Shown here piece after piece: positions 12,790 to 24,450 of a stretch of DNA of 64,000 nt (positions within the stretch are counted from its first letter, which is position 1; every line of letters begins with the position of its first letter). The position numbers were made by a program, and so were the translations under genes. The notes under the pieces are model-generated. The model had not been told where the DNA came from and searched no databases. It worked only from the letters and a program-made list of their open reading frames with translations. Origin of the DNA: Serinus canaria (Eukaryota > Chordata > Aves > Passeriformes > Fringillidae); the NCBI RefSeq assembly GCF_022539315.1, contig NC_066314.1, positions 64,279,543 to 64,343,542 of the forward strand. Reading direction: 5' to 3'.

Positions 12790-14130
12790 GTTATGTCATT
12801 TTTACCTTAAAATATCCATTCTCTGTCCTGGAGATTATCTCAATTTTATCCCAAATTTTTCCCTGTCCTCTACTGATTACCTCAGTTTACCTCAATATTT
12901 TCATTATCTCCCAAAAGATTAACTCAACTTCATTCCTAAAATAATAATTTTATTCCCCTCTGCAGATTATGTAAGTTTTTTGCATTCTCTCCCCTACATA
13001 TTACCTCAGTTTTTCCCTAAAAAATGTCCCACACTTGTCCCCTATAGATTAAGTCAGATTCTGACTCCAAACCCTTCCATAAATTACATCAATTACCTCA
13101 ATTTTCCCTGCAAAATTCTTATTCTATCCATTACAGATTACCTCACATTTCTTCTCCAAAAATTCAGTCCCCTACTTTCTCTCAGAAAGGCTCTATTTTA
13201 TCTCTAAAATGCCCCAGATTTTGCACCCATAAAAGGCTGATTTTGTTTCATCTATATTAATTCAGCACTTGTCTCAAAAATGTCACCTCTGCTCCCCCTC
13301 ACAATCCACCTTTGCTTTTCCCTCAAAAATGTTCATTCTGTCCCTGAGAAAATTCTCTCAGATTTTATCCCCAAAACATCCCCTGTTTACCTCAGGTTTT
13401 CCTCCCAAGATGTTCCCTACTGATTACTCCAATTTTACCTCCATCCTCTGCTGACTACCTCACATAATAAAACCAAGGTGTTCATTCTGTCCCTTAGAGC
13501 TTACCTCACATTTACAAAAAAACAGTTCATCCTGTGCTTTACAGATTTTCTCAAGTTTTACCCCCAGGTTCTCCCTACCTGTCCCCTACAAATAACCTTA
13601 ATTTTACCCTCAAAATGTCACCTACTAATTGCCTCAATCTTTCTTCAAAATGTCCTCTACAGGTTAGATCAGATTATCCTTCCAAAGTATTTATTATGTG
13701 CCCTGCAGTTTAGCTAGATTTTACAACCCGAAATACCTCTTTTATCCCCCAAAATAAATTTATTCTGTCCCTTACAGATTAGCTCAACCTTTACCACCAC
13801 AATATTCCCAACCTGTCTCAATTTTTACCCCCAAAATATCCTCTACTAAGAACTTCATTTTTACCTTCATTCTTTCCCCTAGTGATTACATCAAATGTTA
13901 CCACCCAAACCTTCCCCACTTCTCTACAACTGACTACCTTGTTTTCACCTCAAAATGTTCATTCCCTTCAACACAACCTTTATCTCCCAGATTTTCCCCT
14001 CCTGCCTCCCAGAGATCACCTCAGTTTTCCCCTGATGACACTCAGCACCTGCTCTGCTCCTCCCCTGCCTCACCACGAAGAGCTGTTTCTATTGCCTTCA
14101 CCATTTCTCACATTTTCAAGCCCTTAATTC
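12790..14130. repeat. Degenerate pyrimidine-rich tandem array (about 1.3 kb)
   Basis: A short motif recurs at irregular intervals of roughly 40-60 bp: 'gattacctcaatttt', then 'acccccaaaatgtc', then 'cattctgtcccctaca'. Variants of 'attacctca' are visible near 12875, 13000, 13090, 13137 and 13500. The plus strand is strongly C/T biased. The several short plus-strand frames are a consequence of the repeat and its lack of purines, not genes. Unit copies are too diverged for me to give an exact copy number. Confidence 0.75.
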
Positions 14131-14227
14131 TATTTTCACTTATATATAGAAAATTTTATTTGCATTTTCCAGCCCTATGGATCTATTAGGAAGTTCTTAT
14201 GTTCTAAAACCTTATATATAATATGGC

Positions 14228-14250
14228 GGGTATGGGGGGAGCGGGGGGGG
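14228..14250 (+). other. Potential G-quadruplex motif
   Basis: Three G-runs of 3, 6 and 8 bases separated by 3-base spacers give enough guanines for four stacked G3 tracts. The run lies in an otherwise AT-rich stretch between the pyrimidine array and the CpG-rich patch. Confidence 0.6.
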
Positions 14251-14379
14251 TATTTTGAAATGAATTGTTATATAAATTATTGTTACCTGTCAATATATAC
14301 ATATAAAAGAGAAACTTAACAGGATTTAGCATTTTACACACACACACCCTCCCAATGAATTTTCAGGGATTTTTTGGGC

Positions 14380-14990
14380 GGTAACCACCTGGATCACCAC
14401 ACTGCCGTAAAGCGCGCTACCACCTCAAGGCGCCACACTGCCGTAAAGCCCGGCCGCCGCCTCGCCATCCCCACCGCACTGCCGTAAAGCACGGCCGCCG
14501 TGTCGCCGCTCCCGTCCCGATCCCGGCGCTCTCCCTCTTCCCGTTACTCCAAAGCGCCTGGAGCGGGCTCAGTGCACCTGACTTGGGTCCTCAGGAAAAG
14601 CCTCAAGCCGAGGAAACCCTTCAAAATGACGCGCATCAGCCCGGAAATTATGGGACACCCCCCCCCCCCCCGCCCCAAATAACGGAGACCCCACCGAACT
14701 ATTAGGAACCCCCGCCCCAAAATGATAAAGGACTCCCCAAAAAAATTATCAGGAATCTCCCCAGAAGGACAAGGGAACTGCCCGGAATTACGGGAACCCT
14801 CCCCGCAAATGACTGTGACACCCCAAAAATGATTTAAAACCCGCAAAAAATTATGAGGGAGGCTCCAAACCGATGGAAACCGCCGCCCGAAATGCCGGGG
14901 CGCCCCCCAAGCCCAGCTCACGGACCAGCCCGGTGTGGTTTCCATCGATCTCCCGCCTGTTCTGCATCCTGTCGGGGGGATTGGATTTTA
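14380..14990. repeat. CpG-rich patch with short tandem repeats
   Basis: Three copies of 'actgccgtaaagc' followed by a GC-rich spacer start at 14401, 14437 and 14478. From about 14630 to 14900 there are looser repeats of 'ccccaaaaatgat' type. CpG density is far above the flanks, so the patch could be a small CpG island. However, no exon, initiator codon or gene model can be attached to it. Confidence 0.6.
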
Positions 14991-15020
14991 GGGGTGAAAC
15001 GGGAGGCTTTGGGGTGCCCC

Positions 15021-15858
15021 TGTGAAATACAAAGCTGTGTTTCGTGTCAGGTACATACAGGCAACGTGTGTATTTGTGATTGTAGTATGTGTGGAAACCA
15101 TGGGACAGTTGTAAGGACGAATTCTAATAACTGAGAAAAGTAAAGCGTGGAAGAAGGTCTTTGAACCTATCCTTTGTTTGCAATTAACCTTTATAAGTCT
15201 TAAGTTGATTTAGGAGCATTGGAATTAAAGCTTTAAGGATGTTTTTTTGACAGGAACTTTCTGCTTGTAGTTACGCCTTAAAGAGTTTTGCAATAATAAC
15301 CTTTTGAAGTATAATTTTAGAATATTGCGTGTAGTAAGGATCTTTGAAACTATAGCTTTAGACTATATAAAAAGGAAACATGCAGCTTGAGAAAGGAAGA
15401 TGAGCATCAACTCAGGGATAGTTTCGACCAAGGGAAGCTGGACATCACTGTTATGAGATTTATAGTCCTTGCAATCAAAAGGTGGGCCCACATCTGGAGA
15501 TTGGACCTCACCATCTGGGAGATTTCTTCCTTCTTTTGGAAACCGAACCACCACCACCACCACCACCTGGGATACTCCTTTTTCTGGGATACATCCTGAG
15601 AAAAACTAAATCACAATAGTGTATTGTGACATAAAAAGTGGGAATAGAAACTGCTGATGAGTAAAAAGTGGGAATAGAAACTGCTGAGAAAGCTTATGAG
15701 TACCCCTATAAATACCTGTAAGCCTCAACTATCGGTGTGCAGTGTGAGGGAAAACTTCCCCACTGTACCCAGCGCTGTATTGCTCAGAATTTACCATATT
15801 AATTAATAAACTGATTGTTGCTTGAATATTAGCCTAGTCAAGCTTCTTATTTATAACA
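15021..15858 (+). mobile_element. Solo LTR, ERVL-like
   Basis: The segment has the look of a passerine LTR: 'gatgagcatcaactcaggga' in the middle, a TATA-like 'cctataaatacctg' near 15706, an 'aattaataaactg' polyadenylation signal near 15802, and a terminal 'ttataaca' ending at 15858. The proposed 5' edge 'tgtgaaatac' is preceded by 'gcccc' and the 3' edge followed by 'ccccc', a possible imperfect 5-bp target duplication. A 25-bp internal tandem duplication ('aaaaagtgggaatagaaact') sits at about 15632-15690. No coding interior is attached. Confidence 0.7.
15550..15570 (+). repeat. (CAC)n microsatellite
   Basis: Six to seven 'cac' units inside the LTR. Confidence 0.85.
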
Positions 15859-16423
15859 CCCCCAATCTGTAATGATTAAGGGGGTGGGGGATCCCTAAAG
15901 GAACCCACCAGGGTGGTGGGGGCAGTGGCAGCAGCGAGGTCCGGCAGCAGGGACACACAGCCCATCCCTATCCCGGACTTGTCCCCAAGAGTGAGTGGAG
16001 GGAAGAACCGGGATTGTTAGTGGGAGGAATCAGTGGCACAGGGATTAGGGACACAGACAGCTGGCTCAGAGGCACTGGGAACAGAGAGGGATGGCGGTGG
16101 CAGGGCATAGCGGTGGGTGCAGGAATGTTACCATCCGGTTTAAACCCAGAAGAGCAAAGAAAACAAGTCTTTATGTATAAACTGGAAAGAACTTTGAAGG
16201 TTCAAAATATACCCAAAAACGAGATTAAAACCAAGCGAGGTTAGATGATGGTGCCAAAAAAATCGATATGTTTTATTTAGTAGTAAAAGAGGCACAGAGA
16301 AAGAAAAAAAAGGAAAGAAACAGAGAAAGAAGTGTGCATGGGGAGTGAGGGGACAGGGGAGAGTGACAGGGGTCAGATGGAAGTGTATCACCCATTCGAG
16401 GGTCCCAGCGATCTCATTGCTCC
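15859..16423. other. Sequence between two LTRs, purine-rich, possibly LTR-derived
   Basis: It holds G-rich stretches and 'ttttatttagtagtaaaag' near 16270, which would be a polyadenylation signal on the minus strand. I recognise no gag, pol or env frame, so this is not an intact provirus interior. Confidence 0.4.
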
Positions 16424-17057
16424 TGTGAAAAATGTGTATTTTATGATTGGCTTTTCGCAAATATTAAAATGAATATTATAGGTGTTATGTTAGAAAGTTA
16501 TGCTGTATTAATTTTCTTAAGTAGTGTGTTAAATATAGTTTTAGGTTATAACATAATGTTAAAATAGAAACTATGCTATGTAAGATACTTTTTTTTAAAA
16601 GAGAGGAATGAGGTACTCGCACCGAGATAGCAGCCACAGGACACCTAAATCTTCCAGAAAAAAGGAATTTATTGCTCACTCATCAGAAGAAACTGACTTC
16701 ATCCCACCTTGCTCAGCCCTGAAGTCGCCATCAGGATTAAGAGGAAGAAGTTGACGCTGACCAGGCAGGATCCTGTGTTTGAATGGAATTTATGCATCAG
16801 GTATGAGGTGTATGAATATGCAAAAGGCTCTTGTTCTTAAGGGTTAATCCTCTGTTAACATGTATCCTTTTTTGGGCTTTCTTTTGCCCAGAAAGTGGTA
16901 CCCGAACAGTCTGTAACTCTTCGTTTTTATTGTCTCATATTGTCCTAATCCTAATTGTCCGAATTTTTATTATTCTAATTATATTACTATTTTTATAACC
17001 ATTTTATTACTATTAAACTTTTAAAAATTTAAAAACGAGTGATTGGCGTTTTTCACA
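16424..17057 (+). mobile_element. Solo LTR, ERVK-like
   Basis: It starts near 'tgtgaaaaatgtgtatttta', contains 'tggaatttatgcatcaggta' and 'ctcttgttcttaagggttaa', and closes with an AT-rich region, 'aaaaacgagtgattggcgtt' and a terminal 'tttcaca'. This matches my memory of a common songbird class II LTR. A matching six-base target duplication is not visible, so the 5' boundary is approximate. Confidence 0.7.
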
Positions 17058-17420
17058 CTGGGTGAACGGCCCTCAGCCGGGCTCCTCTGCACACCAGAGG
17101 GTGGGCGGTCTGGAGGGGCAGTCTGAGCACCTCTGAGGCCCTTCCAACACACACCCAAAGCCTTTTTCCCCCCACCCTTTGGTGCAAGGGCCTGTTCAGC
17201 CTGGCAGCTGATAGCCCTGGGGCTGTGGTGTCCATCCTGAAGGTGTTAGGCTTGTGCTTCCTGAATGTCCCCAGGCCTGAGCTGTAATTTATCTCCATCA
17301 GCGAGCCTGTAGGGCCTCTCAGAGCCCTATTCAGGGTGTGGTGGGCATCTCTGCACCTTTTGTAATACAGCTTTACTATAACAGACAAAATCTTTACGTC
17401 ATAAACTATAATATTTCAGT
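17058..17420. other. Unclassified sequence between LTR and purine-rich repeats
   Basis: GC-moderate sequence with no recognisable coding content. It might be a diverged repeat. Confidence 0.35.
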
Positions 17421-17424
17421 CTCT

Positions 17425-17655
17425 GACAATGAGGAGGAAGGCAGAATGAACCAACAGGGACAGGCAGCTGGACAAACAGATAGAAAAGACCAAAAAATAG
17501 CAGTAGGGTACAGAGCAGAGAGGAAGGAATAAAAAGTGGGCACAGCAAGATGGATGGAGAGAGATGAAAAAAAGGAAAAAGCAACAGACTATGCAGCAAG
17601 AAGGGAGGAATTAAAACACAGGGATGGGAAGCAATAGGATGCAGGAGGTGCATGA
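17425..17655 (+). repeat. Purine-rich degenerate repeats, first block
   Basis: An A/G-biased plus strand with motifs such as 'acagggacaggcagc', 'gagagaggaaggaat' and 'gggaggaattaaaac'. The same motifs return at 18.47-19.43 kb. Confidence 0.65.
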
Positions 17656-18465
17656 GATTCAAAGCCAGTGTTATGAATGAGGTCCTACATGTGTAATTTA
17701 ATAAACCACAAAATTAAAATTTAGCAGCAATTTTAATTGAGCAGCAATTTTATATAAAATGAATACAATCAAGTAAGCATGTACAAAGTAAATTTGGCAG
17801 TGATTAATGAAGTCTGATTAAGGTTCTGATAAGGCATCAGCAAAACCAATTGGGATTGGGGTATGGGGAGGGCTTTTCACCCTGCCTCACATACAAAAAC
17901 AAAAGAATCCCAGCTAAGTTTATATACTGTATGCTAACACATATTCATCGATATATTCTGTAAATCTCCTCCTATTTTTGATTCTTGAAATCTACATCAC
18001 TATACTGCATAGTGCATGCTCTGCTTGTTGCTAAAGGGTCTTCTGGCTCTTTGGTGGTTGCTTCTGATGAAGGCTTCTCATCATCATCACTGTCCTTTGA
18101 ACAACCCCACAGGTTGCACATGTGCCCCAAGTCTTGTGTTATAGAAGCCTGCACTGTATTCCAAAAAGAAGCCCTATTATTTCATAGATACCTGGAATAA
18201 TCCCATTTTTGTCCATTTCAAGGCTGTTTCCCTAATTATCCCGAGGCCTATTCTATTACTTATATTACTTATAAATTACTTAGGATGTCACTTATCTCAA
18301 AGGATGTTACTTATCTCAAACTATATCCTGTATCCTGTTTTCTCATGAACATCTGAAAACATATGTTTTGTAACACTAATTACATATCATTTCCTCTATT
18401 ACTTTTAAACAAATATTTTCTAAAATATCAGTATAGTTAAAATTGTTAGCATGAATCATATTCAT
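17656..18465. other. AT-rich intergenic spacer
   Basis: It separates the two purine-rich blocks. A short local repeat ('cttatctcaaaggatgt' type) sits near 18285-18325. No gene recognised. Confidence 0.45.
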
Positions 18466-18469
18466 TTAT

Positions 18470-19430
18470 CACACAAGGGACAGGGAAATAGAAGAGGAGA
18501 GGCAGAAGATGAAACAGAATCACACAATCCACAGGATTGAAAAGGAAGAAACTGAATCACAGGGAGAAGGACAAAGAGAGAGAAATTAAAAATACTGATG
18601 GGCTACAAGACAGAGAGGAAGGAATGAAAAAAACAGGGAGCTGGAGCTGGAGCCAGACAGAGAGAGATAGAGAAATTAAAAACAGCCAGGGGCAACAGGG
18701 CACTGAGAGAGGAGAAGGAAAAAACAAGGGATATGGAGCCAAACATAGAGATGGCAAAATAATATGATAGCAATGGGCTAACAGAGGGAGAGTAAGGAAA
18801 GAAAAGATAAAGACCTGACACAGTACCACCTGCACAGGAAGAACAGCACCAGCTAGGGAATGAGGAATTAAAACAGGGACAGGGAGCCTGGGTGGGCAGG
18901 AGAAAGAAAGATGGGCCTTAGGGAAGGAAAAGAGAAATTAAAGATTGTGATCCAGCACCAGACTGAGAGATGAAGAAAGAAGTAATTGATAAATAGGGAG
19001 CCAGAAATAAAAAAAGGAGAGAAAGAACACATCCCAGTACAGGACAGAGAGCAAGGATTTCAAAATGAGGGGCAAAGGAGCAGAGCATAGAGAGATGGAG
19101 AAAAACTCACTCCCTGCTACAGAGCCAAGCAGGAAAACCTTGAACAGGGACAAGCCTCTGGACAGAGAGGCACGGAGATGGGAGAAACACCAACAGGCTC
19201 CAGGACAGAGAGGGGAAAATTCCAAAATACTGCCTGGGAGCCAGAGACAGACAGCAAAGAAAGAAGAAATCAGGGACTACAGGGTAAATACAGGGACAGG
19301 GAACTGCTCGAGCAAGATGAAAAAAGGAGATACAAGGGAGTCAAAATAAGAAATTGCAGTGCTGTAGGAAAGAGGCAGGAGGGTGGCAATGGAGGGGCAG
19401 GGAGCATCCTGGGACACACAAGAGGGGAGA
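18470..19430 (+). repeat. Purine-rich degenerate repeats, main block (about 1 kb)
   Basis: Recurring phrases include 'agggacaggga' (near 18477, 18877, 19285), 'gacagagag', 'gagaaattaaaaa' and 'gaggaattaaaac', at loose spacings of about 50-80 bp. The minus strand is correspondingly pyrimidine-rich, which explains the Leu/Ser/Pro/Phe-rich frames seen there. These are not supported as genes. Confidence 0.7.
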
Positions 19431-22400
19431 CAGAGCCCAGAGGACTCACCACAGCTCTCCTTCTTGGCACTGCTGGGACAACTTGCCATTCCAGCTGCAT
19501 CTTTTCCTTTTCTTCTCCCTTCCTCCCCTGTAATTCCAGTTGCTGGGCTGTTCTCCACATAAGAGAACTAAGACTGTCTCAGATCTCCTACAAGACGAAG
19601 CTTCCCAGGCACATGGCCCCACTCCCACAGTGCAGCTGTCCCATGCTCTGGTCACACAGAGGGGCCCACAAGGCACAGCCATACTCCAGTTGCCAGGACA
19701 GACTGTCACACAGAGCTAGCCAGGACATTCCAGGTCCCATAACTGATCTCCCTGTAGTTTAGCCCCTAGAGACAAACAGGTCCCCTCACATCCTGAGCTG
19801 GTCCCTGGAGATGCTCACCCAAATCCCAGGCCTTCACCTTTACACCAGCTGCTCCATCACACACTCACACATCTGCACTCACTCCAGTTGCTATCCCCTT
19901 ATTTTCCCACACTTGTTCCTCCCCTAAATTTCTCATAATAATTTCATCCTTTCTTGTACAATTCAAATTGCCTTTTTCCCATTTTGGCTCATGCTCCTTT
20001 TCCTCCTCTCTGGAGAGGTGCCTAGGAGGCATGTCCCTGCCCAGCCAGCCCCACAGCCCAACCCAGTCCAGCAAGTGGCCTGAGCAGTCACAGTTACAAT
20101 TTACAGTGAAGATTGTGTCTTCTTCCAGTGCCTGTGCTGGGGATGAGACAGTCTGAATTGATTGCAGTTATTGGGAGTGTGTGGGGCAGGCATGTCAGGT
20201 GAGAAGAGCCCCTACCTCCCACCAGATGAACTTTTATCACATAGCTTACAGTTTCCTCAGAACAAAGAAGCCTCAAAATTACCTGGAAAGCCTCAGGCCA
20301 ATTGTATACCATTAGCTAAGTAAGCAAACGGTACTGAACTGGTGGAGGACAAGAAGACAGTGGTGCCAGGAGGTTCTGCAAAATGCTATTTCAAACAGCC
20401 TGGGGAATCCAAGGCAAGAAAGAGTTGGACATGTGACAGAGAATAACTTGTAAGGTGAGCCAAAGCTGAGACCTGAGAGAGGCGTTTCAAGAAGTAGAAT
20501 GGAGGATAAGAGAAACTGAACAGGTCACGTGCCAGAAAAAAAGAGGGAAAGCCAGTTTGACAGCATCATTCCAGGGTGTTTCTGCATGCTTTATTTATCC
20601 CCTGCAGGGAAGAACTGCTGATGCCATCGGAGCCACCAGGGTAGCTGGGCGGCACCAACTTTAGAGCCTCTACTTCACCTAGAGCAGGCAGCTCCACAGA
20701 ATCCAGTGTGTACCCACATCCTGTGCTTCGACTGCAGATACATTAGACAAGACACATCTTTTTCAAAATCCATCTGCACCCTGCAGAAGTTGCATTTAGG
20801 TATGCATTCATTTCACTCAGTTCCTCAGCTTTCATTCACATTTATTCAATTTATCCAACTCTGTGAACACAGTCAAATCCCCACACTCACAGCCCCAGAG
20901 GGGTGCTGGTTTCACCAGGATCCATGTTGCATGAAACAAAAGGGGAGATGGGCACCAACCATCACACCCTTTTGTTATTGCTTGTGTTATTTTCCACTGG
21001 CAGGGGAAAACTGCCTGTGAAAGCTTGTGGGACCCAGCACTGACTGTGGTGGCATCCTTATGCTTCACAGTCTGGCTACTCTGTCTCCATGCACATCCTG
21101 AAACTTTGGTTATTTTCGGTGTTTCCACGTTCTATGGTCTGCTCCCAGTTGAACCAATAGGAAATAAATGTTATTTGTGATGTGCTGTATCTTCCTGCCA
21201 CGTCCAGCATGTCAGATGGTAGGATTTCAGGTGGCAAGTTGTCTGTGCTACAGAATGCAAAACTTCCGCTTTGAGAATAAACGATTCATTTCTCGATTTT
21301 ACTGCCTGAAGCTGTGGTTTCGGTTATTTAACAAGGTCATTCTTTTAACCTTTGCTCTGCTGTTTCTTCTGGTGCTTGCACACAGCCACTTCCATTCATA
21401 CTTTGCTCATACCAATCAATATTGCAGTTTCAAGTCTCTGAAAGCTGATTTTGTTTACTACAAAGTCAGCTGAATACCAGAGTCAGGGCAAATAAGGAAA
21501 TACTACAGCTACAAGTGGAGGACACCAGAGAGAAAGATTTACAGGGTAGCAAGAGGTTACAGCAATCCAGACACACTGCTTTCTAACTTTAAGCAAAGGA
21601 CTTGATACTTGAGCTTGGAATCACCATGAAAATAACACCATTTTGGGATTCCTTCATACAGTGATCCCTTTTGCCTCACCCAGTTCTGTTGTTTCACATG
21701 AATTGGTTCTGTTTAAAGTTGCTAAGGAAGCATTTGGGCATTTGTATTTGCAAAACATAGTAACAAACAGGATAAATCCAGCAATGTTTCTTTGTTTGCT
21801 TTTACTCGGGCCTGATCCAAAACACTTATTGACTGTATTTAAGTGGAGAATAGAACCTGCTTGCCAAGACTGCATTTGTGGTTTCTTTCTGCTTGCAGTG
21901 CTTCACTTTACTGCTCCATACTGTTAATACTGTTCCTGCAAAACTCCTCAAGCCAGTAGTCCAGATTTCTGAATGGATTAATGCAGAAATGTATGTTTTC
22001 ACTGGAACTGGATGGAAAAAAAACAAAAGATAAATAAATATAAGCAAATTACTGTACAATTTGCCTGATTCATTATCTTCTATTTAAAGCTGGCAATATA
22101 TTGCTGACTCAATGTTTGGATTATTTTTGTCCTTATCAGTCAGTCCTGAAACTACCTCAAGTATGAATCTGAGTTTTATTATCCTCCTGATCTGTTAACA
22201 ACCTGAGAATTTCAATATCCACACCTAGAGCAGAAACCAACCCAGAACTATCAATTTACTTCTCTAAAGCTATGATGTGGCAAACTCCTCCTCCTACCTC
22301 TTCTTTTCTATTGCTTTTTAAAAATCATTTCATTGGTTCAATTATCACAGGAAAGGGACAGATATGGGGAAATATACCCAAAGAAAAGGTTCTTACATAG

Positions 22401-22763
22401 CCTTCAACAACAAAGAAACAGCATACCATAGGCGGTACCACGTTGGCCTCATTTCTGGAGGTGGTTCTCTCTTCATGACCTGAACAGTGACTGTGACTTT
22501 GTCGTTTCACATGCCTTACAAATCAGGCATCAGCAACAGGCAACACAGGCCAGTTGCTTTATTTTCAAGGTTAACTTCCTGATCAAGAGGGAGCAGTTGA
22601 TACTGTCCCTGAAACTTACATTTCCAAAGGGTTTCAGTATAAAACTTAATCTCAAATGGATTTAATCCTCAACCCTCTTTCAAGGCAGTATTTGCTGTGC
22701 TTCTTCCCCATCACACAGACCCTCCCCAGCCCTACTTCAACACTAAGAGGACCCTGGCACTTC
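19431..22763. other. Intergenic DNA, no gene recognised
   Basis: No exon-like frame with family resemblance, no RNA gene and no confident repeat over 3.3 kb. Confidence 0.45.
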
Positions 22764-23279
22764 TGTACTGGTTTAACCACAGCCAGCAGCCCAGCCCAGG
22801 CAGCCACTCACTCACTCACTCCCCACCAGTGGGACTGGGGAGTGAGTGAGTAAAAGCTGGAAAACTCCTGGATTGAGATAAATACAGTGTAATAGGAAAG
22901 CAAAGGCTGCACACACAAGCAAAGCAAATCAAGGAATTTATTGCCTGCTTCCCAAGGGCAGGCAGGTGTTCAACCATCTCCAGGAGACCAGGGCCCCATC
23001 ATCACATGTCACCATGGGCTGGGAAGACAAATACTGTAACTCAAAATGTCCCAGCCTTCCTCCTCCTGCCCCTCCACCCCCTTCCGGCTTCCCACGCATC
23101 CCAGCCCCTCCCCAGCGTGGCAGTACAAGGAATAGAAAAGACCTTGGCTCTAGGCAAGCCCTGCTCAGCAAGAATGAAAACATCTCTGTTATCATTCCTG
23201 TGTTCAGGACAAATCCAAAACACAGCTTCACAGCAGCCACTTGGAGAAAATGAACCCTACCCCAGCCAAAAGCAGCACA
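22764..23279 (-). mobile_element. Solo LTR, ERVL-like, minus orientation
   Basis: On the plus strand it opens with 'tgtactggtttaaccacagc' and closes with 'accccagccaaaagcagcac' plus 'a', the mirror of the common avian ERVL LTR. The flanking bases 'acttc' (22759-22763) and 'gcttc' (23280-23284) fit a 5-bp target duplication with one mismatch. An inverted repeat of 'cactcactcactcccc' type lies at about 22808-22853. The element ends about 600 bp upstream of the ZC3HAV1 start codon. Confidence 0.8.
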
Positions 23280-23490
23280 GCTTCACAGCCCTGCCACGAC
23301 ACTCTGCTGCAACCAGTGCTAGTCAGCAGCACACTGCCAGTCGGGAAGAAAGAAAAGTAATGGCATTGCCACATAAATACCAAAGTTTGTTTTATCCTGC
23401 ATAATATCCTTAATGCTCTGCACTAGATTCGTGTTAGTGTAGAGAGAGAGCAAAAGTTAGCAAGGTGAGGAAATGTTGCTGCCTCATCTT

Positions 23491-23627
23491 GGAAGTGTTC
23501 CGGGCCAGGTTGGATGGGGTGTGGAGCCACGTGGGCTACGGGAAAGAGACTCTACCCAACGTAGGGGGCGGAACGAGATGATCTTTAAGACCTTTCCAAC
23601 GCAAACCACTCCGTGATTCCGTGATAA
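23491..23627 (+). mobile_element. CR1 3' terminus just upstream of ZC3HAV1
   Basis: It carries the CR1 3' phrases 'aggttggatggggtgtggag' and 'aacgagatgatctttaagac', ending 'cactccgtgattccgtgat'. It is diverged but CpG-rich, unlike most old copies, and lies about 250 bp from the start codon, inside or next to the CpG-rich promoter zone. Confidence 0.75.
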
Positions 23628-24450
23628 TAACAACGAAACCTCACAGACCTTTCAATCACTTCTTGCGTGTGACGTTCACCCAAGAAGGCCTCCACGCTTG
23701 GCAGATCCCTGCCCCCAGAGCGACCCGAGCCGCTGGCCCCGCCCGTGCCTTCGGTTTCGATTCCCGTCGAGCGCGGCCGAGAGGCGGTGTCGAGACCCCG
23801 CCTTGTTCCTGCTCCTGTTCCCGCTCCCGCCTCGCTCCCGCCCCAGTCTGCTCGCGGTCCCGTCCCGGGCGGAGGGGCATCATGTGCGATCCGGCCGTGT
23901 CCAGTTTCCTCACCCAGACGCTGTGCGCCCATGGCGGGCGGCTGGGGCTGCGGGAGCTGCAGGAGAACATCGGGCTGTCGGCGTTGCAGCTGGAGAACAC
24001 GCTGTCGGCGGCGGGCCCCCGGCGGTTCCTGGTTCTGGAGGGCGGCCAGGTGGTCCTGGCCGTGACGGACGTGCGGGTCTGTGTCCGCAAGGAGTGCGAC
24101 GGCTGCGAGCGGCTGCACCTCTGCAAGCTGCACCTCATGGGCAGGTGCCACCTGGGGCCCAGGTGAGCGCGGGGGGCGGGCAGCCCCCCATGCCCTCCCC
24201 CCTAAACACCCCCCTCACAACCCTCCCAAACCTCTCACACCCCCCTAAACTCCTTCACATCCCCCGCAAAGTCTCTTACACCCTCCAAGTCCCCATGCCC
24301 CCCAAACCCCTCACAGCCCCCAAACTCCCCCACAGCCCCCTCGCACCCCACGCCCCGCCGGAGGCGCCGCTCCCGCCCTGGTGCCCTGGGAGGAGCGGGC
24401 AGGAATGCCCTCGCATCAGCCGCGGGGGATCCTTGCTCCGGAAGGACTCG
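23570..24450 (+). promoter_or_regulatory. CpG-rich promoter and first-exon region of ZC3HAV1
   Basis: CpG dinucleotides become dense from about 23570 through exon 1 and into the start of intron 1. This is the usual setting of an avian housekeeping-type or interferon-responsive promoter. I saw no TATA box. I did not find a convincing interferon-stimulated response element by eye, so inducibility is not shown by the sequence. The long overlapping frames on both strands here result from GC richness. Confidence 0.6.

Noticed and set aside
15859..16423. Intact retroviral interior between the two LTRs
   Set aside because: The LTRs belong to different families and no gag, pol or env frame is visible between them.
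19178..19762. 194-codon plus-strand frame
   Set aside because: The first half is translated purine-rich repeat. The second half has no family signal or splice framing.
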